This document shows, piece after piece, positions 12,892 through 21,653 of a stretch of DNA of 64,000 nucleotides; the stretch's first letter is position 1; each line of letters begins with the position of its first letter. A model generated the notes under the pieces. The model was given only the letters and a program-made list of their open reading frames with translations, did not search any database and had not been told where the DNA came from. Location of the stretch: assembly GCF_963678635.1 (NCBI RefSeq), contig NC_087070.1, positions 39,294,397 to 39,358,396 on the forward strand. Direction: 5' to 3'. The stretch comes from Symsagittifera roscoffensis. Taxonomy: Eukaryota; Xenacoelomorpha; Acoela; Convolutidae. The translations under genes and the position numbers were made by a program.

Positions 12892-15800
12892 GTAGTTTCT
12901 CACTAACACAGAATCAACATAGATTATACCTCACCTACCGGTCGAGGGTATAACACCCTTCTTGAAAAAGAATTTATATAATATACGATTCAACTGATTT
13001 GATTTTCAATCTTAATTGACTTCCTAGACGTGGAAGAATAGAAGGAAAAAGAGAATGGGGCTGCCTAGAAGCGAGCTGGAAGAATATTTCACTCCTCTCT
13101 ACGTGTGAAATGTCACTTCTAGTTTCACATCTAAACACTGCCGCTATTGAGTCCACAATAACACATTTAACACCTTCAGTCGAGCAAACCAGTTTGGGAA
13201 GTCTGAAACACATTGAGATTTAAATCACACTCACTTATTGGCTCTCTCTTACTAGCCCCCCCCCCCCCATGTGCAAAAGGGGGAGAGTCGTTTCTAGGTA
13301 CAAAATTCACAGGTTCTTAAGTTTTGATTTATTTCATAATAGGAGTGACAATTCGTTACTAAATAACGTCAGGGAGAAAATAAAGAAAAGAGATCCTTTT
13401 TATTCATATTGAATATTGATCAATATATTTCTTTGTTTCTTCAAATCTACTTCAATTTATTTCTTTTCTAAATTTCTTTAATTTAATAAACATCTGCATA
13501 CTCCCAAAAATATTCGTTAACTATTCACAGAAGACCCCTTCCCTTTACAATGTCAGCATAAAATTGATACTGTTGTTATCTTATTGTTCTGATAACGACC
13601 AATGTCGAGAAGGTTTATTTCCCGCCAATTCCAGGTACCACAAATAAATATAAGACGGGTTCGATTGATATATCACCTTAAAGAGTAATTCGAGCGTGTA
13701 TTAGTGATTTCGAGCTGCAATAAAAAAAAAACGAAAAGTTTTTGACTAACCGAAAAAAAAGAAACCCCGTTGTTTCAAGGTCATAATATCAAAGCAGCGG
13801 AAAAATTAATTTCAGTCAGAGGGGTGGCTCAAATAAACTTTAGTTTTCATTTACGAGTTTTAATTACAGAAGGAAGCTAAATTTCGGTTCATAGACATTC
13901 GTATCCCAAATAAATGCGACAAAGAAAGACTCGTCCGAAAACCTAAGTCTTTATCGAATAACCATCAAAATGTTCCCATTTTTCGTCAAATTTCCGAAAC
14001 TAACAAAAAGGAAGAAAAATCTGAACAATTTTGCTCGAAACAGCGGAACTCTCTGCCGAAACAACACACAACGACAATGGATTCATTTCTGAACAATAGA
14101 TTTACAATTACATTTATCGTTTAGAAAGTGTTGTTTTCTTATCGTCCAATTAGAAAACTTTTCCGCATTTTGAGACAGGCACTTTACAAACCTGTTTGAG
14201 ATGCATTGGACCAAACTGTCTATTGAAGCCTCGTGGCGTAACAGAAGTCGTTCTCCGAAATCTCCCAAATCACTACTTCTATTTTCCTCAGTCCGACTTT
14301 CGACCAGCTGGGAGAAACGCTTGGAAGGAAAAACTCCTTCGGTGCAAATGTATACCACTGTGATGCCGTACCAATTTAACTCTTTACTCCAAAATTTGCG
14401 GCAATTTGCTACCGCACATTCATATTTGTCGTTCAAAAAAAGAATATGCACTTCTCAGCAATTTATAAATTGTCACCTACCTCGAATAAAAAAAATTGCG
14501 ACAATATGTTTGTAGCTTAAATTGTCAGTAATTTTGTTTGCGATGATAAAAAAATAGTAAAAGTTCCAAAGTTGACATTGTTTTGTTCTCGCAAAATTGG
14601 TGTACTTGCAAATTTTGGTGCTGCTTTACCGTTCAAACGGGAGTCAAATCAAACATTTATATTATTTTGAACCAAGTGTAATTCCCTTACAATTTAACAA
14701 ATCCCCCCCCCCCTCAATCCGCCCCTGGGTGGAGTATGAAGTTAAATATGGTTGGGCTTCCTTTGTTGTTGTGTTGTTGAGCCAGACAAGTGAGAGTGAG
14801 ATGGAGAGCTATCTGGGTCTTTCCTGATCCACTGGCTCCATAGAACTCAGTTATGCCCTAAGAGAGGCCATTTCTCCAGTGGTGTCCATTATAACGCCAT
14901 AAATAAAGAATAACCTGCTGCTGTGCAACTAGCCCACTAATTTCCAAACACTGTATTTTTGAGCAGTTCAAAATCAATGCGCAAAACAAATTTTAACTCT
15001 CTTTTCTGACGTAATTGGTGCTGATCATTCTCTTCGCCGTTTTTTTTTGCGGCATTGTTGCCCGGTAACGGCCTGGCACGCAAAAATAGGTTTTAGTTAG
15101 AAAAATAACAACCAAATAGAACAGACAGGGCCACATAGCACTTCCCAAAGCAACAAGCTCATTGCAGACAAGCTGAGTTGAACAAAAATGTCATCAAAAA
15201 TCTCTAACAAAAAGCAAAATTCTTTAACTTTTAACACAGAAGCCAAGCTGTACCTCGTACACACTAGCAGCAAAACGGCAAAGAGGCAAACTCTATCAGG
15301 CAAACAAGGTTAGCCGGTTACTGTGCAAGTAAAACATAATGTTCCGACCATAGTTTTTAAAAATCTACGAAACATTCTTTTTTGAAATTAGTTGAAAAAC
15401 ATTTTAAAAAAAAACAATTTTATTCAAAATAGGACTTGGTAAAATGAGAAAAAACAGAAATTTAAATTATTCTACAAAAAATTAAGAATAAAAAAAATCC
15501 ACGCTTCAACAAGTTGTCCGAAAAAACTAGAACCAGATAATATAAAGGATATTTGAAAAAAAACGGAAAACGAACCGACGGAAACTAGGCCAAAACCCAC
15601 GAATCCCGAAAAATCAATATTGGGTAATCGCAAGGGTAAAAATTATACGAAGTCAAGGCTAGTAGAATTACAAACTGCAGGAGTAAATGAAAAAACAACA
15701 ACTACAATTAAAAACCTGCATAGAGCAAAACAATTCTAAGATGTGGCAACTAAGCCAACAAAACATTAGCAGACAAACCATTGGCCAATAAACAATTTTA

Positions 15801-16640
15801 TTTGAAACAAAATTTTCCTTTGAAAAAAAAACAAGTCCTGGTCAGATTCAAACCCAGTATCTTTGCCTTCCCAGACGTATTCGTTTCCTCCAGACTAAGC
15901 GTAGAAGAGACGCTTAGAACTTTGAATTCATTATGAAACAAGATACCAAGTGATTCTGTTAAAAGTGATTAGCAAGCGATATCAAATCGGAGTATGACTT
16001 TTTTTTGGTCTAACAAACTTTTAACAGAATCACTTGATATCGCATGCTAATCGCAAGCATAAACAAAGGCAGCCGGTTACTGTGCAAGTAGCACAGAACT
16101 TTCCGACCATAGTTTTGAAAAACACGATTAAAAGAGTTTTTTTCAAATTATACTAGTATTTTTCTGCGTGGTTTGATAAAAGAATCTGACGTAAAACTAT
16201 AGCTAGGGCATATTCAACAACCATAGTAACAACATCAGCAAACAGGACAAAAGTATTCGATGAAAAATAATGAATAACAAAAAAAAATCTGAAAAAAAAT
16301 CAAACATTTGAAAAAAAAAATCTAATTTTTTTTTCAAATTTTCTTTACCAATTTTCTTTAGTGTTTCATTACCAAAATGGTATTAAAAAATCTCCAAAAA
16401 CTAATTTAACTCATTAAAATTAAGCATAATTAAGCTATTGTAAACAGATCGAATTAAGAATAAACAAGCGTGCTCTCTCTCTCTCGCTTTACTCGCTCGA
16501 ATTTAGACGAAAAATTTCAAACCGGTTTTTCTCAACATTGGGATTTTTTTTTTGAAATTTAAAATGTCGTTCGAGCCACGAATGAAAGAGCTTTGAAGTT
16601 ATATATGACTAATAGCTCGCTCGCTCGCTCGCTCGCTCGC

Positions 16641-16672
<32 letters not shown>

Positions 16673-19600
16673 GCGCGCTCTCTTTCTCCTCTCTTTTTTT
16701 TCTCTCTCTCTCTAATTATTTGTAGTAACTAAATTTGAATGGAAAAAAACCGAATACAAAGTTCCTTTCCACTTTTTCAAATGGTCGCAACATGTTTCTT
16801 GCATTTTGTTCCGACCATTTGAAAAATGGGTAGGCACAAAAACTAACCAGGATAGCCGGATACTGTGCAAGTAGCACAGAATGTTCCGACCATAGTCTGA
16901 AAAAAAAAAGTTTTTTTTTCACATTAGTGTCATTTTTTTTCTTGGTGCGATAAAAGGATCTCAATGAAAACCTGGAACCTAGAAATAGTCGATGGTCAAA
17001 GAAAAGAAGCAAATTGGACAAGACTTTAAAGAATTTAGTTCAAAATGTTTGCAGAAATTTTCTGAATTTGTGAAGATTTTAATTCCCAAATGGCGCTAAA
17101 AAACTGCAAAAAAAAAATTTATTTGAGTAGAAGAAAGTTCTCACGACATAAATTGAGCAAAAATAAGCTATTGTAACCCTGCTTTCTTGCATTATTCGCT
17201 CCAATTTAGACAGTGCGGCGCAGAAATTTTGGCCAAAACAGAGCCTTTGTAGTGCTTCGGGAGAGCTCGGAAAATCAATTTTCGAAACTTTTTTGAAAAT
17301 CCGCCCCCCCTCCTCGAGAAAAACCTTGATCCACCCCTGATTGTAAGGCTCATGGCTTCGATGTCTTCAAATGTTCCACCAAAACACGAATTCGAAAAAT
17401 TTGCGCATAAATTTTGCCCAAAAATAAGCGATGAGCCGTATAACAATTTTGCTCGAAACAGCGGAACTCTCTGCCGAAACAACACACAACGACAATGGAT
17501 TCATTTCTGAACAATAGATTTACATTTATCGTTTAGAAAGTGTTGTTTTCTTATCGTCCAATTAGAAAACTTTTCCGCATTTTGAGACAGGCACTTTACA
17601 AACCTGTTTGAGATGCATTGGACCAAACTGTCTATTGAAGCCTCGTGGCGTAACAGAAGTCGTTCTCCGAAATCTCCCAAATCACTACTTCTATTTTCCT
17701 CAGTCCGACTTTCGACCAGCTGGGAGAAACGCTTGGAAGGAAAAACTCCTTCGGTGCAAATGTATACCACTGTGATGCCGTACCAATTTAACTCTTTACT
17801 CCAAAATTTGCGGCAATTTGCTACCGCACATTCATATTTGTCGTTCAAAAAAAGAATATGCACTTCTCAGCAATTTATAAATTGTCACCTACCTCGAATA
17901 AAAAAAATTGCGACAATATGTTTGTAGCTTAAATTGTCAGTAATTTTGTTTGCGATGATAAAAAAATAGTAAAAGTTCCAAAGTTGACATTGTTTTGTTC
18001 TCGCAAAATTGGTGTACTTGCAAATTTTGGTGCTGCTTTAGCGTTCAAACGGGAGTCAAATCAAACATTTATATTATTTTGAACCAAGTGTAATTCCCTT
18101 ACAATTTAACAAATCCCCCCCCCCCCTCAATCCGCCCCTGGGTGGAGTATGAAGTTAAATATGGTTGGGCTTCCTTTGTTGTTGTGTTGTTGAGCCAGAC
18201 AAGTGAGAGTGAGATGGAGAGCTATCTGGGTCTTTCCTGATCCACTGGCTCCATAGAACTCAGTTATGCCCTAAGAGAGGCCATTTCTCCAGTGGTGTCC
18301 ATTATAACGCCATAAATAAAGAATAACCTGCTGCTGTGCAACTAGCCCACTAATTTCCAAACACTGTAATTTTGAGCAGTTCAAAATCAATGCGCAAAAC
18401 AAATTTTAACTCTCTTTTCTGACGTAATTGGTGCTGATCATTCTCTTCGCCGTTTTTTTTTTTGCGGCATTGTTGCCCTGTAACGGCCTGGCACGCAAAA
18501 ATAGGTTTTAGTTAGAAAAATAACAACCAAATAGAACAGACAGGGCCACATAGCACTTCCGAAAGCAACAAGCTCATTGCAGACAAGCTGAGTTGAACAA
18601 AAATGTCATCAAAAATCTCTAACAAAAAGCAAAATTCTTTAACTTTTAACACAGAAGCTGTACCTCGTAAACACTAGCAGCAAAACGGCAAAGAGGCGAA
18701 TTCTATCAGGCAAACAAGGTTAGCCGGTTACTGTGCAAGTAAAACATAATGTTCCGACCATAGTTTTTAAAAATCTACGAAACATTCTTTTTTGAAATTA
18801 GTTGAAAAACATTTAAAAAAAGAACAATTTTATTCAAAATAGGACTTGGTAAAATGAGAAAAAACAGAAATTTAAATTATTCTACAAAAAATTAAGAATA
18901 AAAAAAATCCACGCTTCAACAAGTTGTCCGAAAAAACTAGAACCAGATAATATAAAGGATATTTGAAAAAAAAAACGGAAAACGAACCGACGGAAACTAG
19001 GCCAAAACCCACGAATCCCGAAAAATCAATATTGGGTAATCGCAAGGGTAAAAATTATACGAAGTCAAGGCTAGTAGAATTACAAACTGCAGGAGTAAAT
19101 GAAAAAACAACAACTACAATTAAAAACCTGCATAGAGCAAAACAATTCTAAGATGTGGCAACTAAGCCAACAAAACATTAGCAGACAAACCATTGGCCAA
19201 TAAGCAATTTTATTTGAAACAAAATTTTCCTTTGAAAACAAAAAACAAGTCCTGGTCAGATTCAAACCCAGTATCTTTGCCTTCCCAGACGTATTCGTTT
19301 CCTCCAGACTAAGCGTAGAAGAGACGCTTAGAACTTTGAATTCATTATGAAACAAGATACCAAGTGATTCTGTTAAAAGTGATTAGCAAGCGATATCAAA
19401 TCGGAGTATGACTTTTTTTTTGGTCTAACAAACTTTTAACAGAATCACTTGATATCGCATGCTAATCGCAAGCATAAACAAAGGCAGCCGGTTACTGTGC
19501 AAGTAGCACAGAACTTTCCGACCATAGTTTTGAAAAACACGATTAAAAGAGTTTTTTTCAAATTATACTAGTATTTTTCTGCGTGGTTTGATAAAAGGAT

Positions 19601-21653
19601 CTGACGTAAAACTATAGCTAGGGCATATTCAACAACCATAGTAACAACATCAGCAAACAGGACAAAAGTATTCGATGAAAAATAATGAATAACAAAAAAA
19701 ATCTGAAAAAAAAATCAAACATTTGAAAAAAAAAATCTAATTTTTTTTCAAATTTTCTTTACCAATTTTCTTTAGTGTTTCATTACCAAAATGGTATTAA
19801 AAAATCTCCAAAAACTAATTTACCTCGATTAAAATTAAGCATAATTAAGCTATTGTAAACAGACCGAATTAAGAATAAACAAGCGTGCTCTCTCTCTCTC
19901 TCGCTTTACTCGCTCGAATTTAGACGAAAAATTTCAAACCGGTTTTTCTCAACATTGGGAATTTTTTTTTTGAAATTTAAAATGTCGTTCGAGCCACGAA
20001 TGAAAGAGCTTTGATATGATATATGACTCATAGCTCGCTCGCTCGCTCGCTCTCTCTGTCTCTCTCTCTCTCGCGCGCTCTCTTTCTCCTTCTCTCTTTT
20101 TTTCTCTCTCTCTAATTATTTGTAGTAACTAAATTTGAATGGATAAAAACCGAATACAAAGTTCCTTTCCACTTTTTCAAATGGTCGCAACATGTTTCTT
20201 GCATTTTGTTCCGACCATTTGAAAAATGGGTAGGCACAAAAACTAACCAGGATAGCCGGATACTGTGCAAGTAGCACAGAATGTTCCGACCATAGTCTGA
20301 AAAAAAAAAGTTTTTTTTTCACTTAAGTGTCATTTTTTTTCTTGGTGCGATAAAAGGATCTCAATGAAAATCTGGAACCTAGAAATAGTCGATGGTCAAA
20401 GAAAAGAAGCAAATTGGACAAGACTTTAAAAAATTTAGTTCAAAATGTTTGCAGAAATTTTCTGAATTTGTGAAGATTTTAATTCCTAAATGGCGCTAAA
20501 AAACTGCAAAAAAAAAATTTATTTGAGTAGAAGAAAGTTCTCACGACATAAATTGAGCAAAAATAAGCTGTTGTAACCCTGCTTTCTTGCATTATTCGCT
20601 CGAATTTAGACAATGCGGCGCAGAAATTTTGGCCAAAACAGAGCCTTTGTAGTGCTTCGGGAGAGCTCGGAAAATCAATTTGGTCGACCTAAAAAAAAAG
20701 GTCGACAAAATGTTCGAAACTTTTTTGAAAATCCGCCCCCCCCCCCCCTCCTCGAGAAAAACCTGGATCCGCCCCTGATTGTAAGGCTCATGGCTTCGAT
20801 GTCTTCACCAAAACACGAATTCGAAAAATTTGCGCATAAATTTTGCCCAAAAATAAGCGATGTGCCGTATAACATTACGCTCGAAAAATCTCTTGTGTTA
20901 AAAATAGAAAACTGAGTAAAACAAAATTGGGATGAAAAAACAAATTTTCAAAAAAGTCAAACTAAGATCAATAGGTGAGAGTGAAAAACCTTTAAATTCA
21001 TAATCAGCCAGACTATCGAACAAAGAAGCTCCTTCCCTGGATTTTAAAACCGAGTTTAAAAACATAGTTGCCAGAGAATTGAAAACATTTTCAGCTTTTG
21101 AGCTCTTAGAACTTCAGCGATCTTTTTTGATGTTCTACTCATTTTTTTATTCATCAGCTGAAAAATCTTGAAATAAAAACACACATGCGCATACAAAATA
21201 TTTCATAGCTTCGTAGATCTGAACAAAATATTTACAAAGCGATTCAAGGTTGGGAGACGTCATTTATCACCGGAAAAAACCCTATTCGATTATCATCAGA
21301 TTGGTTGAACAACTTGCACTGTGAAATTTCGAATACAAAAGTTCAAGATAACAGCAATTAATTTTAGCGTTCAATTATGACATCATCTATGAAGGCTTGA
21401 AACATTTTAAACCAAAAATAACAAGCATGTTCACAACAATTTGATCGACAGCTAATCAGATTCAATTAAGGATGTGAATCATCAGGGATATAGTTTCTCT
21501 GAAAGGCTCAAAATGGACATCACTCATGGAGCTTACTTGTGCGGGTATTCCTTTTTCCTCTCCAAATATCGCATCGAGAGAGTCATGCCCGAAACAAAGA
21601 TTCTCTTTCTCGGGTTTGCTGGGACCAGAAATATCAATTTCCGAGAAGCTCAT
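1307..21653 (-). CDS. XRCC3: XRCC3-like RAD51 paralogue, 3' end outside the window
   Basis: This is a DNA repair ATPase of the RecA/RAD51 fold; in animals XRCC3 pairs with RAD51C in homologous recombination. The minus-strand exons I can join in phase are 21653-21537, 18270-18174 (or its duplicate 14857-14761), 17769-17604 (or its duplicate 14357-14192), 13202-13065 and 1413-1307. Visible motifs in order are SLDAIFGEEKGIP, Walker A GASGSGKTQ, VVYICTEGVFPSKRF, Walker B region CVIVDSIAAVFRCE, and HVIVMNQVSD. The YICTE and FRCE blocks point to XRCC3 rather than RAD51 or RAD51C. The proposed ATG (21653) lacks the N-terminal helix-hairpin-helix region of vertebrate XRCC3, so an upstream exon may be missing. 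Splice donors are GTAAGC, GAAGCC (or GC), GTTTGT, GCAGCC and GTAAGT. The intron 13064-1414 is swollen by an 11 kb transposon nest, and two exons lie in a tandem duplication. The C-terminus is not in the window. Confidence 0.8.
1447..1536. repeat. Short tandem repeat, about 27-bp unit
   Basis: Roughly three imperfect copies of a unit containing GAAACATTATAAAACACTCG, within an XRCC3 intron just 3' (plus strand) of the exon at 1307-1413. No function is visible. Confidence 0.6.
1845..1849. repeat. Target-site duplication of the LTR element
   Basis: CCCTT here and again at 12956-12960 directly flanks the two LTR ends. Five base pairs is the usual duplication length for Ty3/gypsy integrases. Confidence 0.9.
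1850..2205 (+). repeat. 5' long terminal repeat
   Basis: 356 bp with terminal TGTTAT/ATAACA inverted repeat. A CTTATAAGGC motif near 2025-2034 may be the TATA box of the element. Compared with the 3' LTR it has three visible substitutions and an extra 18 nt near 1880, flanked by an AAAC microrepeat, suggesting a slippage deletion in the other copy. Confidence 0.92.
2205..3611 (+). CDS. gag: gag polyprotein with N-terminal half of an aspartic protease
   Basis: This 468-codon ORF encodes a retrotransposon capsid/nucleocapsid protein. Near residues 315-350 there are two zinc knuckles, the second a classic C-x2-C-x4-H-x4-C. An arginine/glycine-rich basic stretch precedes them. Near residue 436 the protease active-site triad DTG is present, but the frame closes soon after and the rest of the protease continues in another frame from about 3616. 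The ATG lies exactly on the LTR/primer-binding-site junction, and the next in-frame Met is about 220 codons further on, so this start is favoured. Confidence 0.85.
   Translation: MAQPAVPKNPLGITPFWQKASAEPPVEWDKWNQQLFLGIIAKDGVNLTKLLRNPPAIRKPQEPGYELPIEGETDKQIRDRNLRNQEKRVAWENQCQHLDNLGPTVDGIPWEEADIKCRSYIYLCLGTEGQRRLTQYYPDLKTQEIATRDFWNRLTRLFVKARNVTIDRYEAFTRKQGKTESLEEFHCGLTELRVKGNFKCTACNDGGFESEIVRDLFTANMSNDEVQKDLLAETKTPEQALDYAVRREKGLENQVHIRKQGTSNSHTGFSNVKSEPVNFIQRRGGYKSQPRGGRSRGGTTSRSFTDKSGQKKDCFKCGNAFSANHLAQCPARDKICNKCTKRGHFARLCKSSEVMAIQEDSPQQQDIQDTDMTAYVNYLQAGDVIPGWELIHPDDTSTNWINFELRRAEEITNTDLQGHLIRVRSQTNKIVFIADTGSPTTFVNEKTANLLATTVKSAVRTRMRGRRS
2206..2223 (+). other. Primer-binding site
   Basis: Sequence starting TGGCGCAGCCAG directly follows the LTR end. 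TGG pairs with the CCA end of a primer tRNA. The site overlaps the first codons of gag. I do not assign the tRNA species. Confidence 0.75.
3616..5541 (+). pseudogene. pol: Broken pol region: protease end, reverse transcriptase, RNase H
   Basis: The first segment (3616-4593) holds the protease flap-side motif ILGRN and reverse transcriptase with the FLDD catalytic box near 4455. A TAG stop closes it at 4591-4593, and the homologous frame then shifts near 4640-4650. The second segment (to 5258) holds RNase H with its Asp, Glu and Asp residues in the CDSSREG, NELELL and TDHQTL blocks. A TGA at 5256-5258 interrupts it, after which the same frame stays open to about 5541. Both stops look like single G-to-A or C-to-T changes. 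At least two frameshifts and two stops make this copy non-functional. Confidence 0.85.
5680..6908 (+). pseudogene. Broken integrase region
   Basis: Three overlapping reading frames (about 5680-6122, 6116-6313 and 6294-6908) together cover an integrase. The N-terminal zinc-binding HHCC module is around 6116-6210, and the catalytic core with two Asp and one Glu lies between about 6290 and 6600. Frameshifts near 6118 and 6300 separate the parts. The integrase normally inserts the cDNA into chromosomes; this copy cannot make one protein. Confidence 0.8.
6909..8570 (+). pseudogene. 3' coding region of the LTR element, function unclear
   Basis: Open frames at 7169-7447, about 7450-7810 and 7830-8570 encode hydrophilic, Lys/Thr/Ser-rich protein. 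The middle part (Tyr-Ser-Pro-His then Arg-His-Asp-Gly) could be the C-terminal tail of the integrase. The last frame has no good ATG near its start. I see no signal peptide, glycoprotein-like cysteine pattern or membrane anchor, so I do not call it an envelope gene. Confidence 0.55.
8608..8620 (+). other. Polypurine tract
   Basis: AAAAAGAGGGGAA lies immediately before the TGTTAT start of the 3' LTR, the expected place for plus-strand priming. Confidence 0.9.
8621..8887 (+). repeat. 3' LTR, first part
   Basis: Matches the 5' LTR from its first base up to the CAACACAC stretch, where the LINE begins. It lacks 18 nt present in the 5' LTR. Confidence 0.92.
9198..9929 (+). CDS. LINE ORF1 protein
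   Basis: 243 aa from the ATG at 9198. The N-terminal half is Ser/Thr-rich; the middle (ELHK-like region to about residue 190) resembles the RRM-like nucleic-acid-binding ORF1 proteins of CR1/Jockey-type LINEs, with strand-helix patterning and the motifs RIQGIPES and VYRAGR. It would bind the LINE RNA. It ends in TGA followed by CTA, and ORF2 continues in the same frame. Confidence 0.7.
   Translation: MVDGDSGRGQLPSTKDYYSAIDELLDCNPEELNKFLATVNKSNLTCLLREALSRVKSTALIVDSISAVEKSIKSVPVTPAVQTVISNPSTSSQSETLHKVDEIRIQGIPESSSQITAKRFEDDSKLVTDVLEFIEKDASGCIQDVYRAGRVKPNSGKSRSIIVKLNSAWSARKLLSKAYKLKDYSSAVFLSKSLTKTGQELERTLLKKRFELSESGHDKSLIKIRDLKLYLDGQEVPINSNED
9930..12748 (+). pseudogene. LINE ORF2: endonuclease and reverse transcriptase, damaged near the 3' end
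   Basis: The frame is open from the ORF1 stop to 12317. The start is an apurinic-type endonuclease (LNCQSL, ASETWL, GGDFNLPDIDW, LSDHRAVG). Reverse transcriptase follows with NYRPISLLP, YADIRKAFDSV, GVPQGSILGPLLF and the catalytic FADD box near 11910. A TAG at 12315-12317 interrupts it, the frame resumes to 12542, and a further frameshift precedes the last C-terminal block (ending near 12748). No ATG lies near the N-terminus. Confidence 0.85.
12846..12888. repeat. (CT)n tail of the LINE
   Basis: Pure CT dinucleotide run of about 43 bp between the LINE 3' UTR and the resumed LTR. It is the LINE's 3' simple-repeat tail. Confidence 0.9.
12889..12955 (+). repeat. 3' LTR, second part
   Basis: Same as the last 67 bp of the 5' LTR except one T-to-C change, ending in GGGTATAACA and followed by the CCCTT duplication. 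Confidence 0.92.
13215..14023. other. XRCC3 intron, nothing else recognised
   Basis: AT-rich intron sequence with a C homopolymer at about 13256-13268. No gene or clear repeat is seen. Confidence 0.5.
14192..14357 (-). other. XRCC3: Duplicate XRCC3 exon c (unit A)
   Basis: 166-nt exon encoding the VVYICTEGVFPSKRF to CISN block, with acceptor CACAG and donor ACAG|GTTTGT. By eye it is identical to 17604-17769. It begins after one base of a codon and ends after two, so including both copies would break the frame. Confidence 0.8.
14761..14857 (-). other. XRCC3: Duplicate XRCC3 exon b (unit A), Walker A
   Basis: 97-nt exon encoding GITEFYGASGSGKTQ and the following helix, identical to 18174-18270. 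Acceptor is CTCTCTTAG. There is no usable GT donor giving the expected length; AAAG|GAAGCC or GGAA|GCCCAA fits the phase. Confidence 0.75.
15842..15905 (-). repeat. Possible tRNA-derived (SINE-like) fragment in unit A
   Basis: Read on the minus strand, a B-box-like GGGTTTGAATCTG follows a weak A-box-like stretch. An equivalent lies at about 19255-19315 in unit B. No full tRNA fold was established. Confidence 0.3.
16615..16713. repeat. (GCTC)n/(TC)n microsatellite
   Basis: A GCTC tetranucleotide run passes into CT dinucleotides. It is longer here than in unit B, showing microsatellite change since the duplication. Confidence 0.95.
17211..17334 (-). mobile_element. Fragment of a hAT-type MITE (unit A)
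   Basis: Ends in GATCCACCCCTG and shares the segment TTTTGGCCAAAACAGAGCCT and neighbouring sequence with the complete element at 32547-32930. Only one end is seen. Confidence 0.6.
17604..17769 (-). other. XRCC3: XRCC3 exon c (unit B)
   Basis: Same 166-nt exon as 14192-14357, with intact splice sites. The sequence alone does not show which copy is used. Confidence 0.8.
18174..18270 (-). other. XRCC3: XRCC3 exon b (unit B), Walker A
   Basis: Same as 14761-14857. Its acceptor (phase 0) accepts the exon ending at 21537, giving GIPAQ-GITEFYG, which fits the family. Confidence 0.75.
20033..20113. repeat. (GCTC)n/(TC)n microsatellite, unit B copy
   Basis: Shorter counterpart of the array at 16615-16713. 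Confidence 0.9.
20615..20777 (-). mobile_element. Fragment of a hAT-type MITE (unit B)
   Basis: Counterpart of 17211-17334, but it also keeps a GGTCGACC...GGTCGAC hairpin (about 20683-20706) that is deleted in unit A and present in the 32.5 kb element. Confidence 0.6.
20874..21536. other. XRCC3 first intron, unique part
   Basis: Intron sequence between the duplication and the first exon. No feature was recognised. Confidence 0.5.

Larger units (their letters stand above)
1850..12955 (+). mobile_element. Ty3/gypsy-type LTR retrotransposon with a nested LINE
   Basis: The structure is complete: 5' LTR 1850-2205, primer-binding site from 2206, gag, protease/reverse transcriptase/RNase H, integrase, polypurine tract 8608-8620, and a 3' LTR starting at 8621. 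The 3' LTR is split by a LINE (about 8888-12888) and ends at 12955. Both LTRs start TGTTAT and end ATAACA, and the whole insertion has a CCCTT duplication. Domain order (RT and RNase H before integrase) is that of Ty3/gypsy elements. The pol region carries several stops and frameshifts, so it is not autonomous. It sits in an XRCC3 intron in antisense orientation. I do not see an envelope-like gene with a membrane anchor. Confidence 0.92.
14024..17441. repeat. Tandem segmental duplication, unit A
   Basis: 3418 bp, nearly identical to unit B that follows directly. It contains XRCC3 exons at 14857-14761 and 14357-14192. Three diverged internal repeats start near 15314, 16071 and 16857, each around a core TGTGCAAGTA...CCGACCATAG. 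Copies differ by small indels (for example 6 nt near 14105) and scattered substitutions, so the event is recent. Confidence 0.95.
17442..20873. repeat. Tandem segmental duplication, unit B
   Basis: Direct repeat of 14024-17441. Unit A starts and unit B ends at the same AAC trinucleotide, suggesting unequal exchange or microhomology-mediated duplication. It contains the second copies of XRCC3 exons b and c. Confidence 0.95.

Noticed and set aside
14201-14515. 104-codon plus-strand ORF, repeated at 17613-17927
   Set aside because: Antisense to XRCC3 exon c in both duplicate units.
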